Origin: Bacillota bacterium
Lineage (GTDB): Bacteria; Vulcanimicrobiota; JAJTBE01
DNA: 64,000 bases
Assembly (NCBI GenBank): GCA_021287065.1
Contig: JAJTBE010000088.1
Span: forward strand, 45,764 to 109,763
Direction: 5' to 3'
Part shown: piece after piece, positions 45,101 through 52,427 of the stretch
Layout of the letters: every line of letters begins with the position of its first letter
Position numbering within the stretch: position 1 is the stretch's first letter
The notes under the pieces: model-generated
Seen by the model: only the letters and a program-made list of their open reading frames with translations
What the model was told of the DNA's origin: nothing
The model's database searches: none
Program-made: the position numbers and the translations under genes

Positions 45101-45666
45101 TCACGAAGATATGTAATAGTTTCATCAAAAATTTCAGATGCTGTGCCAGTGGGGTTTGGTATAAAATCCACTGCTTCCCTTGCAAGGGCGCTGTTAAGGG
45201 ATGTAATCAGAGCTGAATCGAACTTGGGTTCTTCCTGATTGACAATAGGTACGGGATTGAGAGCCAGATAGCGGCCCACTTTTTCCTTTAGTTTTCTGAG
45301 GGGAAGCTTGCCTGAAACTTCTTCTATAATTCTGAAGACCTGGTCATTAATATCAAGTCTGAAGAAGTTGCTAAGGAAAAGGGTAAGGTGAGTTTTTCCG
45401 AAACCCGGTCTTCCTTCGATAAGAAAAGCTCCCGATTTTTTTGTTTTAGCGTGTTCAGCTATTTTTTGCGTAACATCGGCAGCAAATCCCGTAAAGAAAT
45501 AGTCCTTCATTCTTTGGGCATTTTCTTCGATATCAGTAAAGGCGCTGTTCATATCGAGCTGTTTGACTATGTTCATATTGACCGATATAAGAGTGGACAT
45601 ATTTCTGGTTCCGAGCATTTTAGAAAACTCCCTTCCCGTGATTTTTGGGTATTTATATAATTCCAA
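42169..45666 (-). CDS. Large P-loop ATPase, BrxC/PglY (DUF6079)-like
   Basis: 1165 residues from a TTG at 45666 (AGGG 5 bp upstream; no earlier ATG in frame). The Walker A is EGRPGFGKTHLTLF (84-97) and the Walker B-like strand is GIVISLDSME (195-204). The rest is a long helical body with no nuclease, helicase or methylase motif seen. Size, early P-loop and overall layout recall the large ATPases of BREX and Pgl phage-defence systems. That is pattern recognition, not a demonstrated match. No PglX, PglZ, BrxL or nuclease is adjacent; the neighbours are repeats on one side and a porin on the other. It could be a solitary defence ATPase or a housekeeping protein of this lineage. Confidence 0.6.
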   Translation of the reverse strand: MELYKYPKITGREFSKMLGTRNMSTLISVNMNIVKQLDMNSAFTDIEENAQRMKDYFFTGFAADVTQKIAEHAKTKKSGAFLIEGRPGFGKTHLTLFLSNFFRLDINDQVFRIIEEVSGKLPLRKLKEKVGRYLALNPVPIVNQEEPKFDSALITSLNSALAREAVDFIPNPTGTASEIFDETITYLREQSKYKGIVISLDSMESVIADLEKGAKSPLAEQVVKFFQYIRTLDNFPVIFIGNTSWLANNYPTFGVEEEMVETVGKYFENHFWFNYGADEWTDFVINKVLVRTSEEAMLVLSSNPEFEALADFIYSSGLYTHKGLDYIKNVLLPGCFPLHPFTLHFLPMLSQKSSKKDKNLLSFFKDTSPGSFRYFLDTFGIFQASGKLSVYTPDYLFSFYEGTIKDSTSMKNIYDAVEKAYIMSGNLPLARRVIRLAALMQIIGDETVKPIKRNIVDSLHIVQKDLVKFDPMLFEMVHKGAFQFDKTSQEISLPVEKTAINLREYLNRRLEKIRYTADLTEFLNKRYGIKDINAENYNKVFKTERKITSKFVSLENLKNPDFLKNIISSLGSVGQRYKADMMVMYLITEDDDELSEARDILISAEEMKSERLVGAIPVRPTNFLPILLEKVALEEMRDDEPPFNKAGSAERELLENYLSDINKQIQEKLGFFTRPERLYWFYRQHNIPDLQKKSPVELADMLMGENFPKFPAVDSKAVSSLKDKKAYRSLRKAAVEKLLASQTVVTLPEKAHNPVDLLIKKTLVETGIMEKVGLRHGVEDYSVISRLLDDKSKLKDIWNYLYNEIIISRGKGQKVVNMEGILAPLYKPPYGVTPSLIEMILAAIFRNHFNEIDIFKNLRVMQETNNHSDLIRIPVGYDAIHSIVTNPGDCVIYFTEFPGEEKVFVNKVIEMFARTTPAYSEAPLWQEGKDALIRWYESLPLMTKRNRSFEGRNVLELIDLLENEEKDRPAKMFFRELLPVTMGFNLIDFSFKEHALRLLEDLKSIYVEMSKYSQLKQIGLLKAVKTLFAGREGEFEPMFREWRNSIPKDLDQKTLSKDAQILLKVNKDEKLNEQFLFLVPEYMGLKPFTHWENDKTLEYLARLSKAKIEIDAHDVEAVFKVPSDKESPEQSARKIMENIFEKFSIKGSDRDVYIVDLLEKAIWTQ

Positions 45667-45730
45667 TTAACCCTGCTTGTTTCCTGCATGAAAAGATTAA
45701 TGAATAAATAAATGGTAAATAATCTCCGAA

Positions 45731-45760
45731 AGTAAAAAGCCCCGGATTACTCCGGGGCTT
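45731..45760 (-). terminator. Rho-independent terminator of the SLH porin gene
   Basis: A perfect 10-bp stem AAGCCCCGGA/TCCGGGGCTT with a 4-nt loop (45737-45760). Read leftward it is followed by a run of T (complement of 45734-45738). It sits 23 bp after the porin stop. Confidence 0.88.
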
Positions 45761-45782
45761 GATTCATCCGTTAGAATCAGAC

Positions 45783-48173
45783 TTAGAACTTAACTTTGAA
45801 CTGAGTCATAAGCTGAACGCCATTGAATGACTCTTTGGATCTGTTGCTGAATGTTGTGCTAAGATCATCTACAGTGTTGTAGACGCGAACGTCGAATGTC
45901 CACTGAGTGTTCTTGCCGATATCATAGTCAAATCCGAGGTAAGGCATTGTCTGATACTGTTTTACTACGTTGTCACCAGCATTAGCTGTGGGCTGATTGA
46001 CGGGATCCCAGAAATCGGGGTGATAACCAGCGATTGTCGCATAGTCATATCCACCGCGGAGGGTGAATTTGTCATTGAATGCATATGAGAGACCGATTTT
46101 GAGAGCTGCGTATCTCAGGTCGACTTCGTTCTGCATTGCGATTGCTGTGTTGTTAGCATAGCCTGAATCTCTGCGGAAGTTGTAGTAATCATACTGTACG
46201 TTTGCTTTGAAGGGGCTGGGTGAGAATTTGTATTCTACTCCGCCGCCGTAGTGCTGTACATTTCCCTTGGGTTTTTCATAGACGTTTGCGGCAGCGCCGG
46301 CGAGATTGTTGTCAGCCAGTACGCCGAATACGGGGTCGATGAAACCGGGTTTAAGACCATTGAATGTGTTGGTGATATCTCTGTGGGGAGCTGAATCAGT
46401 GTTCTGGTTCAGGAATCCGAGGCGGAGGTTGACTCTGCCGTTGCCATTTGAGAATCTGTATTCACCGTTGAAGTTGATACCGTTTCTGTTGTTAGGATAG
46501 TAATCGCTATCGTGGAGCTGGTATCCAAAGTTTACATATGACAGTGTGGGGAAGAGGAACTTGCCGGTTCCGTTGGCGAGTCCGCCCTGAACCATACTTC
46601 CAACGTTCTGATAATAGAGCTGGAAAGCGTCATAGTAAGGATCTGTTGAGATATATTCGAGGTCGAGGTCGACCTGGTTGTTTTTGTCGGTCCAGCCAAC
46701 ACCCAGTCTGAAGTGGCTGCCATTTACTGAGTAGCCAGATTCCTGGTTGGGTTTGTACTGTGATCCGCCGTAGGCGCCAACAACTCTGATGTTGCTGGGG
46801 TCGAAGCGGTAGTTGATGCTGATACCCCATGAAGTCTGACCCTGCTGTGAAATGGCAGTGTTGCTTCTCATGGGCATCTTGTTTACGTTGTCGAATCTAC
46901 GATCGTAGGGATCTGTCCAGCCCCAAACATTGCCGCGGTCTGCGACTGTGTTGGTGCTCTGGCCATTGTTGAAGTTCTCTGAGACTCTCATGAAGTTGAG
47001 TCTGACACTTCCCTGATCCTTTATTTTCCATCCGCCAGTTACTGACACGAGGTAAGGAACTGTTGCGTTTGTAGCTGTAAGGCTATACTGGAAAGGATCG
47101 TCGGGGAGTTTTGAATACATAGCTTCCCAAGTCATATCAGTGATGAAGTGGGTTTTGCCGCTGACCTGCAGGCCGTAGAAAGGCAGATATGAATCTGCAT
47201 TTTCAGCATATCTCCAGGTTGAGACGACTGACTTTTTGTCTTTGCTCATTGCAGCGTAAGTGGTTCTGTCTCTGCCATCGATACCGGGATTGGGTACGTT
47301 ATGGAGAATGAAATCGTCCATAGCTGTTTTGTCAATTGAACCGGCTACGAAGGTTGTGCCACTGGGTACGTGTTCGATCCAGAATTTGTCGAGAGTCATA
47401 CGGGTCCAGACGCTGTTGTTGGCGGGCTGGAGTCCGCTGTAGCTGTTACCGGCAAATACGTTGGAAAGATAAGGAGCTGAAACTCCCCAATAAGCATCGA
47501 TGTAACGATCGCCGAGTGATGTGTAAGCGGCAAAGCGAATGCCAGCTCTAAGATCTTCGGAGACCTTTACTTTTACGCCAAGTCTTGCTCTGGCTGTAAA
47601 GCTGTTTCCGTTGATGAGCGGACGACCATTGAAGAGGTCCACGCAACCAACTTTGTGGCCCTGGGTGTAATCTACACCGGCGGTTCCACCAACATCGGTA
47701 TTCCAGTTTGTGCCTGTTCTACCGCTGTTTTTGATTCCGATTGATACGAAACGGGTTACGAAGTCACCGTCGAAGGTGATTCTTTCGAGTTCAGTAACTC
47801 TCTTGTCGAGTGAGCTTACGTTCTCTTCCAGGTTCTTTACCCGGACTCCGAGAGCATCGAGCTCGTCCTTCAGATTGTTAACCAGCGCTCTGAGTGCCTC
47901 CAGGTCTGTTTTGGTGGCGAACTTTGAGTGTTCAGCCTCCATCTTGGCAAGAAAACGCTGAAGAGCCATTGCCATTTCCCAACGGGTGGCGGCTCTGTCG
48001 CCTTTGAATGTTCCATCGGGATATCCTTCGAAGATTCCCTTGGCTGCGAGGTTGGCCACTGCATCTCTGGCCCAATGCTGCTCGGGCACGTCAGGGAAGA
48101 GTGGGGCGGCAAAAGCGGGGGCCATCATAACGACGACGAGCGCAACTGCCAGAAGCCATACGCATTTCTTCAT
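45783..48173 (-). CDS. SLH-domain outer-membrane porin
   Basis: 796 residues. The signal peptide ends AFAA (about 23). One SLH domain (about 24-76) follows: FPDVPEQHWARDAVANLAAK and FEGYPDGTFKGDRAATRWEM. Then comes a coiled coil (about 85-130, ALRALVNNLKDELDALGVRV), and a long strand-rich region ending in MTQFKVKF with C-terminal Phe, the beta-barrel assembly signal. In SLH porins the SLH domain grips peptidoglycan-linked polymer while the barrel forms a channel, tethering the outer membrane. This is the best evidence that the organism is diderm. It has a strong promoter, a long leader and a strong terminator, suggesting high expression. Confidence 0.9.
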   Translation of the reverse strand: MKKCVWLLAVALVVVMMAPAFAAPLFPDVPEQHWARDAVANLAAKGIFEGYPDGTFKGDRAATRWEMAMALQRFLAKMEAEHSKFATKTDLEALRALVNNLKDELDALGVRVKNLEENVSSLDKRVTELERITFDGDFVTRFVSIGIKNSGRTGTNWNTDVGGTAGVDYTQGHKVGCVDLFNGRPLINGNSFTARARLGVKVKVSEDLRAGIRFAAYTSLGDRYIDAYWGVSAPYLSNVFAGNSYSGLQPANNSVWTRMTLDKFWIEHVPSGTTFVAGSIDKTAMDDFILHNVPNPGIDGRDRTTYAAMSKDKKSVVSTWRYAENADSYLPFYGLQVSGKTHFITDMTWEAMYSKLPDDPFQYSLTATNATVPYLVSVTGGWKIKDQGSVRLNFMRVSENFNNGQSTNTVADRGNVWGWTDPYDRRFDNVNKMPMRSNTAISQQGQTSWGISINYRFDPSNIRVVGAYGGSQYKPNQESGYSVNGSHFRLGVGWTDKNNQVDLDLEYISTDPYYDAFQLYYQNVGSMVQGGLANGTGKFLFPTLSYVNFGYQLHDSDYYPNNRNGINFNGEYRFSNGNGRVNLRLGFLNQNTDSAPHRDITNTFNGLKPGFIDPVFGVLADNNLAGAAANVYEKPKGNVQHYGGGVEYKFSPSPFKANVQYDYYNFRRDSGYANNTAIAMQNEVDLRYAALKIGLSYAFNDKFTLRGGYDYATIAGYHPDFWDPVNQPTANAGDNVVKQYQTMPYLGFDYDIGKNTQWTFDVRVYNTVDDLSTTFSNRSKESFNGVQLMTQFKVKF

Positions 48174-48895
48174 TTGCCTAATTTCCTCCTTTTGTTATTG
48201 TCAGGAGGCCAATCAATGTCAGCTTTGGGCAAGAAGATGAGTATCCTTGTTCTCTCACCTTTTGAGGCTCGCCGACACCTAACTGCCTCCCGTATTAAAG
48301 CCTCGTTAATTATTCCTGTTGCTTTATTTTCGTTCTTATTCCGCAGAACGGAATTCATCACCGAATAAAAGCAATAAATACCACAGGTCTCAAAATACTT
48401 TCGACATTATACATGATAAATCCTCTTTTGTAAACCCATGTCGAAAAATTATTTATGAAGCCTATCAAGAACTGAGATTCTACAATTCCAACCGAACTCC
48501 TCTTTTATTAAAAACATTTTTTAATTTTTTTCGAAAAGTCCGTGCCACGGAACTCCCAGTGCTCTATACCTTGTGATTCTGCGGAGCTTTTACTTTGCCA
48601 TGATAAAAGGCTTTTGCTTTTACTCCGTTTACAGAATTCTTATATTTAAGGTAGCAATAAAAAAAACTTTATTCTTCTCATGTTTAACAGGGCGCTGCAA
48701 ACCCTTTACAAATAAGGTAAAATCAATGTTTGCATGAAAATCCGGTGATTCTGTAACATTTCGTTAACATAAACCGGTAAGTGCAGAAAGCACAAATATT
48801 ATCAAAGAGCCGACAACCTTTATAAACAAGACACAAGGGAAAATCATGTATGCGAAGAAAAAGAGAATTCCATACTTCCAAGGAAGGTATATTAT
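48174..48895. other. Divergent spacer: porin leader (about 226 nt) and tldD upstream region
   Basis: There is no gene. On the minus strand the predicted porin transcript starts near 48399, giving a leader of about 226 nt. It contains GAGGCT...GAGCCTC and GGAGGC...GCCTCC complementary segments and ends in AAGGAGG 10 bp before the ATG, so it could fold. I could not match it to a known riboswitch. 48435-48895 is AT-rich and should hold the tldD promoter; no convincing hexamer pair was found. Confidence 0.5.
48406..48434 (-). promoter_or_regulatory. Strong sigma-70-type promoter for the SLH porin, TTTACA-N17-TATAAT
   Basis: Read on the minus strand, TTTACA (48434-48429) and a consensus TATAAT (48411-48406) are exactly 17 bp apart. 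Only one base differs from consensus across both hexamers. It points at the porin gene with no other gene between. Confidence 0.75.
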
Positions 48896-50344
48896 ATGAA
48901 GGAAAAATTAAGGGAAGCGATATCGGAAGTTGAAGAAAGCGGTGCTACATATGCGGATGCACGGTTTTTGTGCCGCAAGAGACAGAATATCGAAACCAGA
49001 AACGATAAAGTAGAGGCATTTAACGAGGAAACCTCACAGGGGATAGGCATAAGGGTGCTTTACAACGGCTCCTGGGGGTTTGCGGGAACCAATAAGGCAG
49101 ACGAGAAAAGTATTCTTGATACGGCTAAGCGGGCGCTGAGGCTTGCAAGGGCTGCGTCGAGGGTGAAGGTTCTCGATGTGGTTCTATCCGAGGCTCCTAC
49201 AGTAAAAGATTCATACGAAACCGAGTGCAGGATTGATCCTTTCTCTGTGCCGGTCGAACGGAAGATCGAAACTCTCCTTAATTGTGATGCTGTTATGGCA
49301 GAGCAGGAGGGGGTTACTGTCAGGGAAGGTTCTTTTCAGGCTTTTCACGAGGAAAAGGATTTTATCAGCACAGAAGGTTCCGACATACATCAGAAAATCA
49401 CATATTGCGGAGCAGGTATTTCAGCAACAGCAAGCAGCGATACCGAGAATCAGGTACGCTCCTACCCTGCTTCATTTGGTGGAGATTATGCAACCCGCGG
49501 TTATGAATTCATCGAAGAGATGGAGCTGGAAAAACACGCAAAGAGGATTGCAGAGGAAGCAGTTCAGCTTCTCAAGGCTCCCCAGTGTCCTGAGGAAAAA
49601 ACAACTCTTCTCCTCGGCGGCTCCCAGCTTGCCCTGCAGATTCACGAATCCTGCGGTCACCCCATAGAGTTGGACAGGGCAATGGGAATGGAAGCTTCAT
49701 TTGCGGGAACAAGTTTTCTGACACCTGATAAGAGATGTAATTTCCAGTACGGTTCAGAACTTGTAAATATGTACGGGGATTCAACCGTTAAGGGCGGTCT
49801 GGGCACTTTCGGTTACGACGACGAAGGTATTCCCGCTCAGGTTTTTGATATAGTTAAGAAGGGTGAGTTTGTAAACTATCTCACTTCAAGGGAAACAGCA
49901 GTTCTTTTTGAGGAAAAATCAAACGGAACGGTTAGAGCGGACGGCTGGGAGAGAATGCCCATGATCCGTATGACCAATGTAAATCTTAAACCCGACGACT
50001 GGAAGCTTGATGAGCTGATTAAGGATACGGAAAAGGGTATTATGACTGAAACAAACCGTTCGTGGAGTATTGATCAGCAGCGTCTCAATTTCCAGTTTGG
50101 CACGGAAATTGCATATAAAATCGAAGACGGTTCTGTTGAGGGGATTTATAAAAATCCGACTTACACAGGCATTACCTATGAATTCTGGCGTTCTGTTGAT
50201 GCTATAACCAATAAGGACGACTGGAGGCTTTGGGGTATTCCCAACTGCGGAAAAGGCGAACCTATGCAGACTATGTATGTGGGCCACGGCTGTTCCACAG
50301 TGCGTTTCAGAAATGTCCATATCGGCGTTGGCGAATGGGAATAG
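48896..50344 (+). CDS. tldD: TldD-family metalloprotease subunit
   Basis: 482 residues, full length for TldD. The HExxxH zinc motif is in QIHESCGHPIELD, followed by the conserved MGMEASFAGTSFL and GTFGYDDEGIPAQ blocks. TldD pairs with TldE (PmbA) to form a heterodimeric protease that clips unfolded peptides and processes modified peptides such as microcins. The AAGGAAGG ribosome site is well placed. The partner gene starts 16 bp downstream. Confidence 0.95.
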   Translation: MKEKLREAISEVEESGATYADARFLCRKRQNIETRNDKVEAFNEETSQGIGIRVLYNGSWGFAGTNKADEKSILDTAKRALRLARAASRVKVLDVVLSEAPTVKDSYETECRIDPFSVPVERKIETLLNCDAVMAEQEGVTVREGSFQAFHEEKDFISTEGSDIHQKITYCGAGISATASSDTENQVRSYPASFGGDYATRGYEFIEEMELEKHAKRIAEEAVQLLKAPQCPEEKTTLLLGGSQLALQIHESCGHPIELDRAMGMEASFAGTSFLTPDKRCNFQYGSELVNMYGDSTVKGGLGTFGYDDEGIPAQVFDIVKKGEFVNYLTSRETAVLFEEKSNGTVRADGWERMPMIRMTNVNLKPDDWKLDELIKDTEKGIMTETNRSWSIDQQRLNFQFGTEIAYKIEDGSVEGIYKNPTYTGITYEFWRSVDAITNKDDWRLWGIPNCGKGEPMQTMYVGHGCSTVRFRNVHIGVGEWE

Positions 50345-50360
50345 AAAAGGAGATATATTA

Positions 50361-51722
50361 ATGTTAGGACAGGAAAAAGCATTTAAAATAATGGAAGAAG
50401 CCCTGGCTATGACAAAGGCTGATGAAATGGAAATCGTCCTTATGGGCCATGACCATTCCCTCACCCGCTACGCCAACTCCCAGATTCACCAGAATACTGC
50501 CGAGGAAAACGCCACAATGATATTCAAGGCAGTTTCGGGCAAACGGATAGGGGTTTCGAGCACCAACAATTTCCACCCGAAGAAAATAGCGAAAGCTGTT
50601 GAAAGCGCACTCGAATCGGCAATGAAGCAGGTTCCTATCGATGATTATCCGGGACTTCCGCAGAAAACGGATATCCCTGAAGTTCACACCTGGGTTGATC
50701 GCACTATGGAGATCAATCCTGAGGAAAAGGCACTCATCATAGGGGATATGATTGCCAGGACCCACGGCGACAGAATGAGCCTTCACGGAGCTTTTTATAC
50801 AGGAGCTTCTGAACTTGCAGTGGCTAACTCAAACGGAATAAGAACCTATACAAAAGGAACTCTTTCGAACATTACAGTAATCACCGCATCGGCGGACACC
50901 AGCGGTTATGCATCGGATTCTTCACGGAATGTGGATGATCTTAATCATATTGCTCTGGTGGAGGAAGCACTTGAAGCGGCAAAGACCCATGGGGAAATCA
51001 AATCTCTGGAGCCTGGTAAATACCCTGTTCTTCTTGAAGAATATGCAGTGTCGGAAATGCTGATATATCTGGCTTCAATGGGGCTTACTGCTGATTCCGT
51101 TGAAAACGGACATTCATTTGTGCCTCATTATAAAGGAAAGGAAGTTTTCAAACCCAATATTTCCCTTTATGATGACGGATTCTGTCCCGATTCCTTTGCG
51201 GTTCCTTTCGATTTTGAAGGTCAGCCCCGGCGTAGAGTGGATTTCATTAAAAACGGCGTTGTAACAGGTGAGATCACCCACAACAATTACACCGCATCAA
51301 AAGAAGGTATTAAATCAACAGGACATTCTCTGACTCCCGAATCGGGCATATCGAGAACAGAGCCTTTTAATATGATAATGGAGCCGGGAACTAAAACCAG
51401 GGAAGAAATTATCGCAGGTATGGAAAGGGGCGTTCTGGTCAAGAGATTCCATTATCTGACCACTGTTCACCCTCTGAAAACCATTATCTCCGGTATGACA
51501 AGAGATGGTGTGTTCTGGGTTGAAGACGGCAAAATCAAACACAGGTTGAGAGATATGCGGTTTACCCAGTCAATTCTTGATCTTTTCAAAAACACAAAAG
51601 AACTGACATCGGCGAGAAAAGCGATCTGGTTCAGGGATTATACCCTTGATTTTCCGATGAATGTTGTAATTCCGCAGCTTTATGTGGAAGATTTCAACTT
51701 TACGGGGCAGACTGAGTTTTAA
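50361..51722 (+). CDS. pmbA: TldE/PmbA-family protease subunit
   Basis: 453 residues from the ATG at 50361, after AAAAGGAG; the open frame continues upstream into tldD but no ribosome site supports that. The PmbA N-terminal block (TRYANSQIHQNTAEEN) and the C-terminal blocks TLTGS-like and FDFEGQPRRRVDFIKNG are present. The HExxxH motif is absent, as expected for the non-catalytic subunit. It works with TldD encoded just upstream. A small hairpin terminator follows. Confidence 0.93.
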   Translation: MLGQEKAFKIMEEALAMTKADEMEIVLMGHDHSLTRYANSQIHQNTAEENATMIFKAVSGKRIGVSSTNNFHPKKIAKAVESALESAMKQVPIDDYPGLPQKTDIPEVHTWVDRTMEINPEEKALIIGDMIARTHGDRMSLHGAFYTGASELAVANSNGIRTYTKGTLSNITVITASADTSGYASDSSRNVDDLNHIALVEEALEAAKTHGEIKSLEPGKYPVLLEEYAVSEMLIYLASMGLTADSVENGHSFVPHYKGKEVFKPNISLYDDGFCPDSFAVPFDFEGQPRRRVDFIKNGVVTGEITHNNYTASKEGIKSTGHSLTPESGISRTEPFNMIMEPGTKTREEIIAGMERGVLVKRFHYLTTVHPLKTIISGMTRDGVFWVEDGKIKHRLRDMRFTQSILDLFKNTKELTSARKAIWFRDYTLDFPMNVVIPQLYVEDFNFTGQTEF

Positions 51723-51744
51723 GGAAAAAATTCAGAGGGATACG

Positions 51745-51764
51745 CTATTTTGGAAATAGTTTTT
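51745..51764 (+). terminator. Short hairpin terminator after pmbA
   Basis: CTATTT (51745-51750) pairs with AAATAG (51754-51759) around TGG and continues into TTTTTC. The stem is only 6 bp and A/T-rich, so efficiency may be modest. Confidence 0.55.
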
Positions 51765-51863
51765 CTTTCTGTCCTTATTTCTTAAACCAATCAAAGCAAA
51801 TATCTGTACAGGTTAATGACATAGAATCTTTTCCGGGGTTGTCTGTTTTATACTGGCAACCCC

Positions 51864-52100
51864 GGCACCCATCAATTAAGGAATGGATTTGTCTAATCGC
51901 TCATGAGGGTTGTGTCGGTTTGCCCAGCTCCCGGAGAAAACTTTTTGAATTGGGGACCGACCAGGGACCGGTGGATTCAGGACCCTCAGAGGGAACCACG
52001 CTTTTTTGGAAAAGCGAGGTTACCCTCCGAACCTCCCTCCTTGAAAAACAAAAGTATCTGGGATTGGAATTGGAGTGGTTTTTACTAATTCAATAGCATT
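51864..52100 (+). repeat. Type A element with internal deletion (237 bp)
   Basis: The left end is worn (GCACCCATCAATTAAG) and the right end is TAATTCAATAGCATT (52086-52100). The first hairpin is cut: GGAGAAAACTTTTTGAA runs straight into TTGGGGACCG, so the 3' arm and following ~40 bp are missing. The deletion joins CTTTTTGAA with CTTTTGAATT, consistent with recombination at short homology. Core hairpin at 51999-52016. Confidence 0.75.
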
Positions 52101-52121
52101 GAGACCGACCGGGGAACGGGC

Positions 52122-52396
52122 AATGCCCATGAATTAAGACATGGATTTGTCTGATCCCTCACGAGTATTGTGTCGGTTTGCCCAGCTTCCAGAGAAAACT
52201 TTTTGAAAAAAGTTTCCTCCGGACCTCCATCCCAAAACTTTTGAATCGGGGGACCGACCAGAGACCGTTAGGTTAAGGGACCCTCAGAGGGAACCACGCT
52301 TTTTTGGAAAAGCGAGGTCTCCTCCGAACCTCCTCCCTTGAAAAACAAGAGTATTGGACTGTGGATATGAGTAAATTTCACTAATTCAGTGGCATT
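52122..52396 (+). repeat. Type A element, complete copy (275 bp), upstream of the P-type ATPase
   Basis: The left end AATGCCCATGAATTA is at 52122-52136 and the right end TAATTCAGTGGCATT at 52382-52396. First hairpin at about 52190-52219 and core hairpin at 52297-52314 (TTTTTTGGAAAA loop variant). Only 21 bp separate it from the preceding copy. The right end lies 31 bp before the ATPase start codon, so the gene's promoter must lie within or upstream of the element. Confidence 0.83.
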
Positions 52397-52427
52397 GGGG
52401 GAAACCCCATATATTAATATATAATGG

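Noticed and set aside
22659..45666. Adenine methylase and large ATPase as one BREX locus
   Set aside because: They lie ~17 kb apart with many unrelated genes between, on the same strand but in different operons, and lack PglZ, BrxA/B/L.
48174..48399. Known riboswitch in the porin leader
   Set aside because: No match to conserved cores that I can recall; only generic self-complementarity.
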